Below are positions 17,534-27,729 of a DNA stretch of 64,000 bases, one piece after another. The stretch comes from RYN-230 sp963720645. Its GTDB lineage: Bacteria > Actinomycetota > Actinomycetes > Streptosporangiales > Streptosporangiaceae. The translations under genes and the position numbers were made by a program. The notes beneath the pieces were generated by a model that was not told where the DNA came from, did no database searches, and saw only the letters and a program-made list of their open reading frames with translations. The DNA lies in assembly GCA_963720645.1 (NCBI GenBank), contig CAVRFX010000024.1, positions 1 to 64,000 of the forward strand, given 5' to 3'. Numbering within the stretch: the first letter of the stretch is position 1; each line of letters begins with the position of its first letter.

Positions 17534-17884
17534 ATGGTGAATCTGAAGCTGGGTCACTACAACAAGGACGGCATCGAGGTCATCGACGTCGGGGGCGAGA
17601 TCGATATCTCCACGGCACCGCGGCTCCGTGAGCTCCTCATCGATCTGATCAGCAAGGACAACTACCAGCTCATCGTCAACCTGGAGAGGGTTGAGTTCCT
17701 CGACTCCACCGGCCTCGGGGTGCTGGTGGGAGGCCTGAAGCGGGTGCGGGCCCACGACGGCTCGCTAGATCTGGTCTGCACGCAGGAGCGGATACTGAAG
17801 ATCTTCCGGATCACCGGGCTGACGAAGGTCTTCGGCATCCACGAGACAGTGGACCAGGCCATCGCGGCCAAGGGGCACCGGTAA
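17534..17884 (+). CDS. bldG: BldG-like anti-sigma-factor antagonist (STAS domain)
   Basis: A STAS-domain protein of about 116 residues starting MVNLKLGHYN. The signature FLDSTGLGVLVGGLKRVRAHDGSL carries the Ser that is phosphorylated in SpoIIAA/BldG proteins, and LVC.QERILKIFRITGLTKVF is the typical BldG C-terminus. BldG controls differentiation and stress sigma factors by binding anti-sigma factors when unphosphorylated. GGAGGA lies directly before the ATG at 17534; a GTG one codon later has better spacing and is a possible alternative start. In Streptomyces bldG is followed by an anti-sigma gene; here the next sequence is an insertion-sequence remnant. Confidence 0.88.
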   Translation: MVNLKLGHYNKDGIEVIDVGGEIDISTAPRLRELLIDLISKDNYQLIVNLERVEFLDSTGLGVLVGGLKRVRAHDGSLDLVCTQERILKIFRITGLTKVFGIHETVDQAIAAKGHR

Positions 17885-18719
17885 GGAACGCGTCACCGGG
17901 GGCGAAATAGCGGAGAGCTTCGGTTACCTGCCGCCAGGGCAGCGCCCTGACCTGGGCGTGCAGCAGCGGCTGGTTCCGTTTCACGACGGCGATGTAGTGG
18001 GCTTTGTTGTCCTTGACCAGCCAGTCCAGGTTCGCCCGCACCGTGTGGAGGGCATCGAAGGTCACCACCGCACCGTCCAGGTCCACCGGTTCCAGCAGTT
18101 CGGTGAAATGGCTGGTCTCGTTGTGCTTCACGTCCACCTCCAGGTGATCCAGCAGCCGGCCGCCGTGCTCGGCGACGCCGAGAAGATGAACCCGGGTGCC
18201 GTCGGCGCGGCGGGCCCCGCGGGACGTCTTGCCGTCCACGGCCACGGCCCTTAACCGGCCCCGGGCCAGCGCCTTTGCCTGCCCGGCCGCGCGCCGGGCG
18301 TGGTAGCCGCGCACGCTGGCCGGTGGCCCGCCGCGGCGTCGGCGGCTGCGCGGGCGTGGCCCGAGCAGCGCCCGGGTCAGGGCCCGCGCGTCGAGGCGGT
18401 CCAGGACCACCCGGATCGTCTTCTCATCCGGTGCCCGGTACCGGCCGGCGATCGGAATCCCACGGAGCGCGCAGCCGGGCCAGGTCCGCCCACGGCCATC
18501 TGTAAACCATGTGCTGGGACTGTGATGTCGAGCATCTCCCGTGACAGGACACGCCAGTCGAGCTCTGAGTGCCGAATTAAGCTGTATTTGATCAAGGCGG
18601 TGCCTGCGGCGCCGCTGGCCCGGCGTCAGCGGCGGGCTCTGCCTTGGCGGCCCGCCCGCCGCACGCCGAGCCACACGCTCGCAGCAGGCGCAGATCAAGC
18701 CAGGGAGGTCATTACTCAC
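17885..18719 (-). pseudogene. ISAs1-family transposase remnant
   Basis: The central part matches ISAs1 transposases: PDEKTIRVVLDRLD, ARGRLRAVAVDGKTSRGARR (first Asp), HLLGVAEHGG, VDVKHNETSHFTELLEPVDLDGAVVTFDALHT (second Asp), KDNKAHYIAVVKRNQP. The C-terminal third with the final acidic residue and EQWSIE-type motif is missing, since the frame runs out into the end of bldG. The N-terminal part is in a disturbed frame. A separate ISAs1 C-terminal fragment exists at 22.4-22.8 kb. Confidence 0.72.
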
Positions 18720-19179
18720 CCGTCGACGATGGCGTGCTCGGGTCTACGGCATCCGCGATCTTCCGAGCCTCGGCAGCCTCGAGGGTCGCCGCCTCGGCTT
18801 CGCCGACGGCATAAGTGGCGAAGTCCACCGCATCGGCGGCGTTGGCCTCGGCCTTCTCAGCCCGCCGCTCGGCGGCCTTTACGTCATCGTCGTCCCGCTT
18901 CTCGTCAAGCTTGGCCCCTATCTTCTCCAACTGCTCCTGCACGTGGGCCTGAAGGCTGACCCAAGCCGCGGCCAGGTCGCCCTTTACCTTGGCGCCTCGT
19001 ACCTTCATCTCCTCGCGTCGCTGCTGGGCGGTGGACTTGGCCTGGGCAACGCGAGCCTCAAGTTGCTCGCGGGTCTCATTACGGGCGGCGGCCGCGTGGT
19101 CCTCGGCCTCCTTCGCCCTCCGCGACAGCTCAGCCAGGGACGCCGACAGCTTGGCCAGCGATTCCGAAGCCGTGGGCAT
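18712..19179 (-). CDS. Coiled-coil protein of unknown function
   Basis: 155 residues starting MPTASESLAKLSASLAEL. GGAGGAG a few bases upstream makes this start clear. Nearly the whole protein is predicted alpha-helical coiled coil, rich in Ala, Glu, Lys and Arg (AKEAEDHAAAARNETREQ, QRREEMKVRG, KAAERRAEKAEANAA). It has no membrane segment or signal peptide. It resembles small cytoplasmic actinobacterial coiled-coil proteins with no assigned role. Its stop overlaps the ISAs1 remnant by a few bases. Confidence 0.68.
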   Translation of the reverse strand: MPTASESLAKLSASLAELSRRAKEAEDHAAAARNETREQLEARVAQAKSTAQQRREEMKVRGAKVKGDLAAAWVSLQAHVQEQLEKIGAKLDEKRDDDDVKAAERRAEKAEANAADAVDFATYAVGEAEAATLEAAEARKIADAVDPSTPSSTGE

Positions 19180-19963
19180 GATCTCCTCCGAATGTGACGG
19201 GTAATCGGGGACGGTCCAACGACTAGTAGGGCCGAGCCACCAACTCCAGGGCCGAAAGTCCCCCACCGGCCGGGGCTGCCGGGTCCTGGGCTGTGCCGGG
19301 CAGTTCGCTGGGCTGAGCAGAGTCGGTCCTACGCGCCCACCCGGGACATCGCCGCCCGGGCGGGCTGGAGGCCGACCGCACGGTCCAAGAGTCCTGGCTG
19401 GGGTCAGATCCGGGGATGGCCCGCTGAGTGTCCGTGTCCGCCCCTCCAGCCTAGAGCGTCACTGTGACCGCAGGACAACGAGCACAGGTGAATAGTGCCG
19501 GGTGCACGTACACGCGAAGTCACCAGCGTAAGACGGAATCTGTCAAGTGGTCCGGAAGAGTTTCTGATGTTTCGGAAACTTGGTGATGAACTGGGGGTGG
19601 TTGCTACGGCTAGCGCTGGTGTGGCCTGGCTGGCCTGGATGTGAGGCAGGCGCCGGCGGCCCGGCTGAGGGCATGCTGGAGCGCCGTGCCGGAGCTGTTG
19701 GTTGCGCGGCGCGGTCCGGACGCCCGTCACCCGGGTCTTCTCGCTCTACGTAGTGCAAGCGGGCTCGCCCTGCCCCGCGTGATTGCGGGCAGGCCTGCCC
19801 CGACAGCGTTCAACCGAGCCGTGAGAAGCTCCGGGCGACCGGGGGAAAGCTGCCCAGGGTGACTTGCGGGGTAAACCCCTACGCTTGAGCGGGCTCGCTC
19901 TCCCCCTCATCTGGGAGGAAGGTCTCGGGCACCCATGCAGGTGGTGGCGGCAAGAAGCGCTGG
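19180..19963. other. Long stretch without a supported gene
   Basis: About 780 bp. The few open frames lack start signals and recognisable motifs. Near-repeats of GCGGGCTCGC followed by CTCCCC or CTGCCCC occur at about 19751 and 19890. It may hold more insertion-sequence debris linked to the IS110 fragment. Confidence 0.4.
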
Positions 19964-20374
19964 TCAGGCTGCCTCCGCCTGGTGCTGCGGGGTGTCATGG
20001 CAGCTGCCGGCGCCGGCGGCGACGGCAGGATCCCAGCTGGTGCCGTGGACGACCATGCAGTAGATCAGCCGCTGCACCTGCATCCACCGCGGCCCGGTCG
20101 GCTCGCACGCCACTGTCACCGACGTGAACCCCTTCGCCCGCGCCTGCGCCACCGCCCAGTCCAGCGCCTCGCCCAGCCGGAACGCCTTCACCTTCAGCGT
20201 CTTGCGGGCCAGCACCCGCACATCGTGATCGATCACCGCGAGCGCCTGCTTGTCTTCGGCCAGGTCGATCCCGATCACCGCGCCATCGCGCGGCAGCAGG
20301 GCGCGCAGCCGCTCCCGCCGCGCATTCCGCTTCCGGTCTCCCCGCGTCGTGCCGTTGCCGCTACCCTTGCCCAC
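19964..20374 (-). pseudogene. IS110-family transposase N-terminal fragment
   Basis: GTG at 20374, preceded by AGGAGG, opens a frame with the IS110 DEDD (RuvC-like) start: VIGIDLAEDKQALAVIDHD, KAFRLGEALDWAVAQARAKG, TSVTVACEPTGPRW. The catalytic D and E of the first half are present. After WMQVQRL the sequence departs from the family, and the serine-containing Transposase_20 domain is missing. The gene is truncated at about residue 95. Confidence 0.72.
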
Positions 20375-20375
20375 A

Positions 20376-20436
20376 GAACGTCCTCCTCGCTGCGTTTGGG
20401 ACACCAAGCCCGTACTACCGCACCAGGAGGACGTTC
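20376..20436. repeat. 12-bp inverted repeat at the IS110 left end
   Basis: GAACGTCCTCCT (20376-20387) and AGGAGGACGTTC (20425-20436) are perfect complements 37 bp apart, just upstream of the IS110 start. The inner arm also contains its ribosome binding site. The region upstream of IS110 genes encodes the bridge RNA in active members; this copy is too damaged to say more. Confidence 0.5.
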
Positions 20437-20900
20437 CTGTCTCAACCACATCCCTGCTGAACAACGGCCTCTAGCGCGTTGTCCTATTACTACGCTTGGC
20501 ACTGGAGACCTCTGCGGACACTCCGGCCAGAAACCACGGGGCAGGGGCAAGCCTGCCCGGACCGGATGCGGGCCATCCCCTGAACGGTGCACGCCGTCAC
20601 CGGGCCGCCTCAAGCGAGAACAGACAGCCGTCGTCCAGGGCCTTACCCGCATCGTGCGCGACCGCAGACAGCGTGCCCGTTGCGTGCCCGATCGGCCGGT
20701 CAACGCCGGGAACTTACGGTCACTCCCGGACAGCCCGATACACCGGCTCACCTGCGTACAGGCAGGCTGACTCGCTGCGCAAACCGACCTGTGACGAAGC
20801 AGCGGGTCGGCAGTTCGATCCTGCCGGGCGCGCTCAAGCAAAACCGCGACGAAAGCCCGAGCGGGATGTAGTGCGCGAGGACTGAGGCGGATCCGCTCGA

Positions 20901-21596
20901 TCAGGTGAATTGAGCCTGGTCGGCGACGAAGTACGGGCCCTCGACAGCGTTTATGACGCCGATCCTCAGCTCGTGGCCGTTGGAGCGCTTCCAGCTGCAG
21001 AACGTGTGTCCCGCGGCGCCCTGGCAGCCCTCGAACGACCAGCCGTCGCCCGACGAGAAGCTCTCGGCGAAGATCTCGTTCACCGCCCCCGGGGTGGCGT
21101 TCTTGGCGGCCTGGTCGCGGTTGTGGGCCTCCCAGGCGCTGAACACGTCTTTGGCGGCGGTCTGCGGATCTGGCGCGGCGAGATAGCCGTTGACCAGATG
21201 GTTCCAGGTCTGCTGTCCGACGATCCCGTCGACCGGCAGGCCGAGCAGCGTCTGGAACGCCCGCACGGCGTCATTGGTGTCCGGGCCGAAGATGCCGTCG
21301 ATGGCGATATAAGCGCCATCACCGCGGCCGTGGATCTGGCTCTGAACGGCGCGCACGGCGTCACCGTTACTTCCCTGCTGCACCTGGATGATTAACTGAG
21401 GCCAGGTCTGAGGCCCGACGATCCCGTCGGCGCCCAGCCCGCGCGACGACTGAAAGGTCTCCACGGCGGTCTTCGTTAGCGGTCCGAAGACACCGTCCAC
21501 CCCAGTGAGGTGGCCCTGCGCCGTAACCAGGTACTGGACGGTCTTGACGTCCTCACCCTTGGATCCCTGCTGCTCCAGCGGCCACGTAAGTGCCAT
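20901..21596 (-). CDS. Protein with two peptidoglycan-binding domains
   Basis: About 232 residues starting MALTWPLEQQ, with GGGGAAGGGG at good distance upstream. Two PG_binding_1 repeats are seen: GSKGEDVKTVQYLV..GVDGVFGPLTKTAVETFQ (about 12-65) and GSNGDAVRAVQSQI..AIDGIFGPDTNDAVRAFQ (about 75-135). The C-terminal 90 residues form a separate domain with a Cys pair (EGCQGAAGHTFCSW) and no recognised family. There is no signal peptide or membrane helix, so export is not explained; a longer start at 21647 does not add one. The likely role is binding cell-wall peptidoglycan. Confidence 0.75.
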   Translation of the reverse strand: MALTWPLEQQGSKGEDVKTVQYLVTAQGHLTGVDGVFGPLTKTAVETFQSSRGLGADGIVGPQTWPQLIIQVQQGSNGDAVRAVQSQIHGRGDGAYIAIDGIFGPDTNDAVRAFQTLLGLPVDGIVGQQTWNHLVNGYLAAPDPQTAAKDVFSAWEAHNRDQAAKNATPGAVNEIFAESFSSGDGWSFEGCQGAAGHTFCSWKRSNGHELRIGVINAVEGPYFVADQAQFT

Positions 21597-21776
21597 CTGA
21601 CAACCCCTTCCCCTTTTGCCCAGCGAACTGAACGCGTGGGCACTCATTCAAAGGGAGCCGCCGACAGGCTGAGATAGGCCCGCGACTATGACGAACACGA
21701 TAAGGTCGCCAACCGCAGCCATCAGGTCGCTCCAAGCTCATAAGGTGAGCTTCCCCCCAAACCGTGGAGGACTCGC

Positions 21777-22410
21777 TTATGCTGCCTCTAGTGTAGCGGA
21801 ATTCTCATAATCGATGGGTGATTTCATGCCACAAGAACTGTGGCGCCTGCGGCTATTATAGAAGTCGCAGACCCATCGGATAATTACTTGCCTCGCCTCA
21901 TCCCGGGTACTAAAGTGGTGACGCGATAGCACTTCCCATTCCAGGGTTGAGAAGAACGATTCCGCGGCGGCATTGTCAAAACATGACCCTGCCCGGCCCA
22001 TCGACTGGCGGATCTGCAGCCTGGCGCACAGGCCGGTGAAGTTATCGGCGGTGTAAGTGGAGCCGCGGTCGCTGTGGAAGATCACCCGGCGACCATGCCG
22101 CCGCGGGCCGCCACCGCCATCTTGATGGCCTGGCCTGCGAGATCAGCATCGGGATGGGCGCTGGTCGCGGAGCCGAGCAGGCGGCGGGAGAACAGGTCGA
22201 TCGTCGTCGCGAGATACAGTTTCCCCTCATCCGTGGGCACTTCGGTAATGTCCCCGCACCATTTCTTGTCCTGCGCCGGCGCGGTAAAATCACGGTTGAC
22301 CAGGTTGGGGAACGGCCGCTTCTTCTTATCCGGCCGGGTCAGCCCCTTCCGTCGTTTCTTCACCCTGGCTGCCAGGTGCAGCCGGCAGGGCTCCGGCGTG
22401 TTCCGTGAAT
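21777..22410 (-). pseudogene. IS3-family transposase (OrfB) remnant
   Basis: Two frames together give an rve integrase core: LHLAARVKKRRKGLTR, KKWCGDITEVPTDEGKLYL with the first Asp, ATTIDLFSRRLLG, then after a frame change near 22085 FHSDRGSTYTADNF with the second Asp, and SCFDNAAAESFFSTLEWE with the Glu, then FYNSRRRHSSCGMKSPIDYE. The C-terminus is complete (stop at 21777). The N-terminal third and OrfA are missing, cut at about 22410 where an ISAs1 fragment begins. The frame break and truncation make it inactive. Confidence 0.8.
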
Positions 22411-22423
22411 GTCTGCATCTGTC

Positions 22424-22830
22424 CTAATCGAGCCCGTGAAGGCGGAGGGTTTCGGCTGGGCTGGTGTGGTCGCGCCGGCCCTCGGGGATGTGCAGGTAGC
22501 CGGCGTCTTTGAGGGCCGCGATGATGGCCGCGCGGATGGTGGCCAGGTTGGCGGGACCGCTGCCGGTGCGGCTGGCGGGCGGCATCTTCCCTGAACGTAA
22601 GGTCGCGGGTGTGGTGGTGTGCCTCGATGGACCACTGCTCGCGGACCAGGCGGGCCAGGTCCGCCGCGGTGGCGTCAGCGCCGGTCAGGCTGGTGACGGC
22701 GTAAACGGCCTGGCGGGAGGCCCTGCCGGTGGCGGTGTCCTGCCGCCACCGGGTGATCTTGATGGCCTGACGGGCGCCGGGGAAGTCCAGGCCGCTGACG
22801 TGCGCGGCTTTCAGGGTGCGGGTCCCGGCG
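22424..22830 (-). pseudogene. ISAs1-family transposase C-terminal fragment
   Basis: The frame reads LDFPGARQAIKITRWRQ, then ASRQAVYAVTSLTGADATAADLARLVREQWSIEAHHHTRDLTFREDAAR. This is the closing part of ISAs1 transposases, with the last acidic residue in EQWSIE. After a one-base change it continues TGSGPANLATIRAAIIAAL..AGYLHIPEGRRDHTS to a TAG near 22424. It abuts the truncated IS3 copy, so the two elements are nested or joined by deletion. Confidence 0.68.
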
Positions 22831-22856
22831 CGGCCGTGCCCTCTCTCGCGGGTTGC

Positions 22857-22975
22857 TCATCCGGAATCTGGCCGCGCACACCGGTGCCCAGCCGGACGAG
22901 CAGAGCGCGCTTGAGCCAGGCGGGCCGCCGCCTCCCGCGAGAGTTTCTTGGGGAGCTTGATGACCAACGACTTCA
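22857..22975 (-). CDS. Mini-ORF with a perfect ribosome binding site, possibly truncated
   Basis: GTG at 22975 is preceded by AAAGGAGG with 8-nt spacing, as good a Shine-Dalgarno as any in the window. It encodes 39 residues starting VKSLVIKLPKKLSREAAA and ends at 22857. The basic, helical start looks real. The last third turns Arg/Pro-rich, as in out-of-frame DNA, so the gene has probably been cut by the adjacent ISAs1 fragment. The function is unknown. Confidence 0.35.
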
Positions 22976-23294
22976 CGGCGGCGGCCTCCTTTCGGCGGGC
23001 GGCGCCCCCGGGCCCATGCCAAACCAACGGGACCAAAGGAGCCGGCCCGGGCACGCCTGCACCCAGGCCTACACGCATCTCCACGGCCTACGTCAAGTCG
23101 CCCTCTGGCCTGCGGCAATGAGTTCGCGCGGGCGGTACCCTGGCATTCTCCTAACGCCGGGGGGCGGCCCAACTCAAGCGCGGCCGGTTGGCGGCGAGCA
23201 CGCTGCCGTCGGGCTGCACGATGATCCGCCCTGAATCACCCCCGGCCAGCTCGCGGGCGGCCCGCATCGGACGATCAGGGGTGCCCCGGTAGGG

Positions 23295-24236
23295 TCACTT
23301 GCCCAGGGTGAAGAAGCCCACCATGCCCATCGCGAAGTGCGGCTTGCCGGTGGTCGGGTCGGGGATGAAGCAGACCACGGTGTACTCACTGGCCGTGTCG
23401 GTCAGCATGATGTTCACCTGCGAGTGGGGCGAGATGGCGTCAACACCAGTGGGCAGCCCGTGCGGGGCGTCAGCGAAGACGGCCGGGGGGGTGTTGCTAT
23501 TACTCTCCAGGGCGGCCTGCACCTGGGCGACGGTCGCGCCGGCCTTGACCGGCAGCATCTGTGCCTCATGCAGGTCGGTGGAGGTGTTGTCCATCCTGAC
23601 CCAGCCGGGGTTCAGGGTGGCGGCCGAGATGGCGAAGCGCGGGGTGTCCATCTGTGGCATGGTCATGCTGATGGTCTCGCTGCTGGCCGGCAGCACCGCG
23701 CCAGTGTCCGAGCCAGTCACGGTGAACGGTGCGGAGATGCCATTCTTGCCGCCGGACTTCGGCCACTGCGTGGTGTCCGCGACATAGTAGGTCCCGGCGG
23801 GCAGGATGACCTGTTGCTCGGTGGCAGACGTGCCGGGGTTACCGCCGTAGGCGAGCACCTGGTTATTGATCTTGGTGATTGTGGTCGCGGCGAGCTTGAG
23901 GGATGCCGCAGTAGGCGGGGCGTTGCCGCCGGCCCCCACCGCCGCCAGCTCCGTGCGGAACTCAGTGAGGGTCGCGCCCGGCTTGAGCGCGAAGATCTGC
24001 ATGTCGAACGAGCCGGAGTTGTGCGGGTTCTCGTTGCTCGTGAGCGTGAACGTCACCAGCCCGGCCTTCAGCTCTGGGTGCTGAAGGGTGAAGACCTGCC
24101 CGTTGGATGACTCGGTGACGGTCATGGACGACGGCAGCGGTGGCGCTGTCGCATTCGGCTTGGCGGTGCTGCTGCACCCGGCGGCGGCCAGTGCCGCGAT
24201 AGCGGCACCAACGACAGCGATTGCGAGTCTTCGCAT
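23295..24236 (-). CDS. Secreted lipoprotein of unknown function
   Basis: 313 residues starting MRRLAIAVVGAAIAALAAAGCSS. The lipobox AAGC marks lipid attachment at Cys 20. GGAAAGAGG just upstream supports this start over the longer frame to 24371. The mature protein seems to hold two similar halves, each with a beta-sandwich-like strand followed by F.L.PGATL..F or L.VKAGATVAQVQAAL motifs (DMQIFALKPGATLTEFRTEL and EAQMLPVKAGATVAQVQAAL). The repeat suggests an internal duplication. It has a conserved extracellular-domain look (PAGTYYVADTTQWP) but no family I can name. Confidence 0.75.
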   Translation of the reverse strand: MRRLAIAVVGAAIAALAAAGCSSTAKPNATAPPLPSSMTVTESSNGQVFTLQHPELKAGLVTFTLTSNENPHNSGSFDMQIFALKPGATLTEFRTELAAVGAGGNAPPTAASLKLAATTITKINNQVLAYGGNPGTSATEQQVILPAGTYYVADTTQWPKSGGKNGISAPFTVTGSDTGAVLPASSETISMTMPQMDTPRFAISAATLNPGWVRMDNTSTDLHEAQMLPVKAGATVAQVQAALESNSNTPPAVFADAPHGLPTGVDAISPHSQVNIMLTDTASEYTVVCFIPDPTTGKPHFAMGMVGFFTLGK

Positions 24237-24494
24237 TTCCTCTTTCCTTCCCGTTGCGTGCTTGCCAAAATGGGTTCCGGCCCGGACACGTCCCTGGGGG
24301 AGCACGACGGCGGGCACCTGGCGCACCTCGACCGGCGCAGGTTCCGCGGACCCGCCAGGAGCTGGGGCCACTCTCTGGCCACGAGCTCACGACCGACAGG
24401 ACCAGCTAACGCTGCCAGGCGCCGATGATCCGTCGCAGCTACTGCTGGATCTCGATGGGCTTGACGATGCCAACGCCGTCAGCGGTCACAGCTC

Positions 24495-24794
24495 TCAGGT
24501 TGTGGCGTACCTCTCAAGGCCAGCAGCCTGGAGTTCCTCTGGCGCCATCGCCACTCGGTAATGCACGGACGCGCCGAAGTTGAGCATCAACGGCTCAGTC
24601 ACGTGCGGAACCTGGCTAGCGCCGTCCACCTCGACGATCATCACGGCGCCGCGTCCTACGCCGTTGTCGGTGAAGTAGATGACCTCGGGCTTGATAGCGC
24701 CGAGCACCTCGCCGATCTTCTCTCCGGCCGTGCCCTGGCGGACATAGGTGCTGAACGGCTCCAGCGGAAAATCGACTTCGACGATGAACTTCAT
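24495..24794 (-). CDS. Conserved hypothetical protein, DUF3303-like
   Basis: 99 residues starting MKFIVEVDFPLEPFSTYV, preceded by a G-rich GTGGGGGGACG stretch. The pattern of a beta strand, helix (GTAGEKIGEVLGAIKPE), beta strand (VIYFTDNGVGRGAVMIVEVD) and C-terminal helix (MAPEELQAAGLERYA) suggests a dimeric alpha-beta barrel of the ferredoxin-like kind seen in DUF3303 and related small proteins. The function is unknown. Confidence 0.65.
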   Translation of the reverse strand: MKFIVEVDFPLEPFSTYVRQGTAGEKIGEVLGAIKPEVIYFTDNGVGRGAVMIVEVDGASQVPHVTEPLMLNFGASVHYRVAMAPEELQAAGLERYATT

Positions 24795-25126
24795 GACGTC
24801 CCCCCACGGGTCAGCGGCATTGCTGATACCGCCAGACCGTAACACGGCATCTGCCCCCAGACCAGGGCAAAGCTTGCCCAGCGTTAGCCCTATTCCTGAT
24901 CTTCGCACCCGAGCACGCCACCGACGGCTCGCGGCAGCCGCGAGAGACCGAGCAACCAAGGGTCAGTATCAATCGCCACCGACAGCGATTGACGCCAGCG
25001 GACGGTACTTCCCAGATCAGAGATGCCGTTCTGTCGCGATCTGGAGAAATGTGTGGAATGCCAAGGCTGACGTGTGAGCAACGTTTAGGTGAGCGGTAAG
25101 CGTCACTCGCCGGATAGCCGCAGCTC

Positions 25127-27408
25127 TCAGCCCATCTGGAGGCGGTGCGCCAGCGCCGTGTAGCGGCGGCCGGCGCCCGCCGCGCGTACCGCCGCGGCGA
25201 GCGCGCGGCGTGAGCCCGCGAGGACGACGAGCTTCTTCGCGCGCGTGATTCCGGTGTAGAGCAGGTTCCGTTGCAGCATCATCCACGCGCTGGTCGTCAG
25301 CGGGATCACGACGGCCGGGTACTCAGACCCCTGCGACCGGTGGATCGTGACCGCGTACGTGTGCGCGAGCTCGTCCAGTTCGTCGAAGTCGTAAGCGAGT
25401 TCCTCGTCCTCGTCGGTCCGGACCGTGAGCGAGTGGTCCTCAAGCGACATGCCGGTCACCACCCCGGTCGTGCCGTTGAAGACGCCGGCCGCGCCTTTGT
25501 CATAGTTGTTCCGCAGCTGGGTGACCTTGTTGCCGACCCGGAACACGCGCCCGCCGTATCGCCGTTCGGGTGCTCCCTCGCGGTACGGGGTCAGCGCCTC
25601 CTGGAGCAGCAGGTTCAGGCTGCCCGCGCCGGCCGGCCCGCGGTGCATTGGGCATAGCACCTGCACGTCCCGCCGCGCGTCGAGCCCGAACTTCGCCGGT
25701 ATCCGGCGCGCCACGATGTCCGCCACCAGCTCCGCGGTCGCCTCGGTCTCGTCCGAGTTGAACCAGTAGAAGTCAGGAAATGTCCTGGCTTCTGCGCCGG
25801 ACGGTGCGGGGGCTGGCGGGTATGGCGGGCGCCCGCCGTTTACCCGGTGCGCGTTGATCACGATCCCTGACTGCTGCGCTTGCCTGAAGATCTTGGTCAG
25901 CCTGACGACGGGTAGTGTCTCCGCCTGGATCATGTCTCGCAGCACTTCGCCGGCGCCCACCGACGGCAACTGGTCCACGTCCCCGACCAGCAGCAGGTGC
26001 GCCCCCGGCGCGACTGCCTTGACCAGTTTGTTCGTCAGGATCACGTCGACCATCGACGTCTCGTCGATCACGACCAGGTTGGCGTCCAGCGGGTTGTTCG
26101 CGTCGAATTCCGGGTCACCGCCAGGCTGGAGCTTCAGCAGGCGGTGGATGGTCGCGGCTTCGTGGCCGGTCAGTTCGGCCAGCCGCTTGGCGGCGCGGCC
26201 GGTCGGGGCGGCGAGCACCACCTTCGCCTTCCGCGCCCGCGCCAGTTCAACCACCGAACGCACCGTGAAGCTCTTCCCGCACCCCGGCCCGCCCGTCAGC
26301 ACCGCGACCTTCTCGGTGAGGGCCAGCTTGACCGCATCGGCCTGCTCGGGGGCGAGGTCGGCGCCGGTGCGCGTCTTGAGCCAGCCGAGGGCCTTGTCCC
26401 ACTCCACGGACTGGAAGGCGGGCAGCCGGTCTTTGCCGGTAGCGAGGAGGTTGCGGAGGACAGCCGCGAGGGACCGTTCCGCGTGGAAAAAGGGCGGGAG
26501 GTAGACGGCCCGCAGCGGCTCGGCGGCCGCGGCGCCGGGGACCGGCAGGGTTTCGATGACCGCGCCCTCTTCGGCCGCGAGGTCGGCGACGCGCGGGGCG
26601 ATCAGGTCTGCGGGGACCTCGAGGATCTTGGCAGCGTCGGTGACGAGCGTGGGCTCGGGGAGATAACAGTGGCCGTCGTCGGCGGCCTCCGACAGCGTGT
26701 AGGCGAGGCCGGCCTTGATGCGCTCGGGGCTGTCCTTGGCGATGCCGACGGAAGCGGCGATCGTGTCGGCGGTCTTGAAGCCGATGCCCCACACGTCGGA
26801 GGCGAGTTTGTACGGTTGCTGCTGGACGGTTTGTTCCGATTCGTCGCCGTACTTCTTGTAGATCTTCACCGCGAGGGACGTGGAGACGCCGACGCCCTGC
26901 AGGAAGATCATGACCTGCTTGATCGCCTTCTGCTCGGCCCAGGCGTCCTTGATGCGCGTGCTGCGCTTCGGGCCGAGGCCAGGGACCTCGATGAGGCGGC
27001 CGGGCTCGTCGTCGATGATGTGCATGATGCCGGTACCGAAGTGGTTGACCATCCGTTCGGCCATGACGGGGCCGATGCCTTTGATCAGGCCGGATCCGAG
27101 GTACCTTCTGATGCCTTGCTCTGTCGCCGGGAGTACGGTGGTGTAGGAGCAGACGTCGAACTGGCGGCCATACTTCATGTGCGAGGTCCAGCGGCCGCGT
27201 AGCCGCAGTGACTCGCCGATCTGCGCGCCAGCAGCGGGCCGACCGCGGTGATCAGCTCCGTGCTGGCGCTGACCGGGCCGCGGCCGGTGCCCCGGTCCGG
27301 GGCGATGCGGGCGATCGTGTAACCGGTCTCCGGGTTGCTGAACGTAACCCGTTCGAGCACGCCGTCCAGGATCGCGACGTCCCGCTGCGGCACCTGTTGC
27401 TGCGGCAT
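25127..27408 (-). CDS. recD2: RecD2-like SF1 DNA helicase, one frame break near the N-terminus
   Basis: The N-terminal OB-like part (AILDGVLERVTFSNPETGYTIARI) lies in another frame and joins near 27233, where the coding strand has CTGCTGGCGCG and one more G would give the expected LLGAQIGESLRLRG. Then come helix-hairpin-helix repeats (GLIKGIGPVMAERMV, IEVPGLGPKRSTRI) and an SF1 motor: Walker A GGPGCGKSFT, APTGRAAKRL, Walker B VVIDETSMVD, GDVDQLPSVG, and motif VI YTGITRAKK. RecD2 helicases unwind DNA 5'-3' outside RecBCD. The motor is intact. The missing G in a G run looks like an indel error or very recent damage. Start at 27408 (MPQQQVPQRD) is a best guess. Confidence 0.85.
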
Positions 27409-27729
27409 CGGCTGTTGCGCTGCTGGGCGGCGGCGCTGCAGGTGTCTGCGGATGGGGAGCGGACGGCGGCATAGCACTATTTTGCCTGCATTCGCCCGCG
27501 AATGCGCCGCACGGCGCGGATCAGCGCCGCGTACGCCCCGCGCGGGCCGGGCGGATCGGTGCCGCGCCGGCGACGAACGCGCGCGCACCGGCAGGTCCGC
27601 GTGGGCCGCCTCGTCTCGGCCGGTTGTGGAGCGACCAAGCGCGGGGCACTGCCTGGAGCTCAGGGTCAGGGACCATCTGGGCGGGGCTGGTTCGGGCCGA
27701 CCAGGGACCAGCTTGGGTCAGGTTCCCTT

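Noticed and set aside
25997..27202. 401-codon plus-strand open frame
   Set aside because: Antisense to the RecD2-like helicase, whose motifs are unmistakable.
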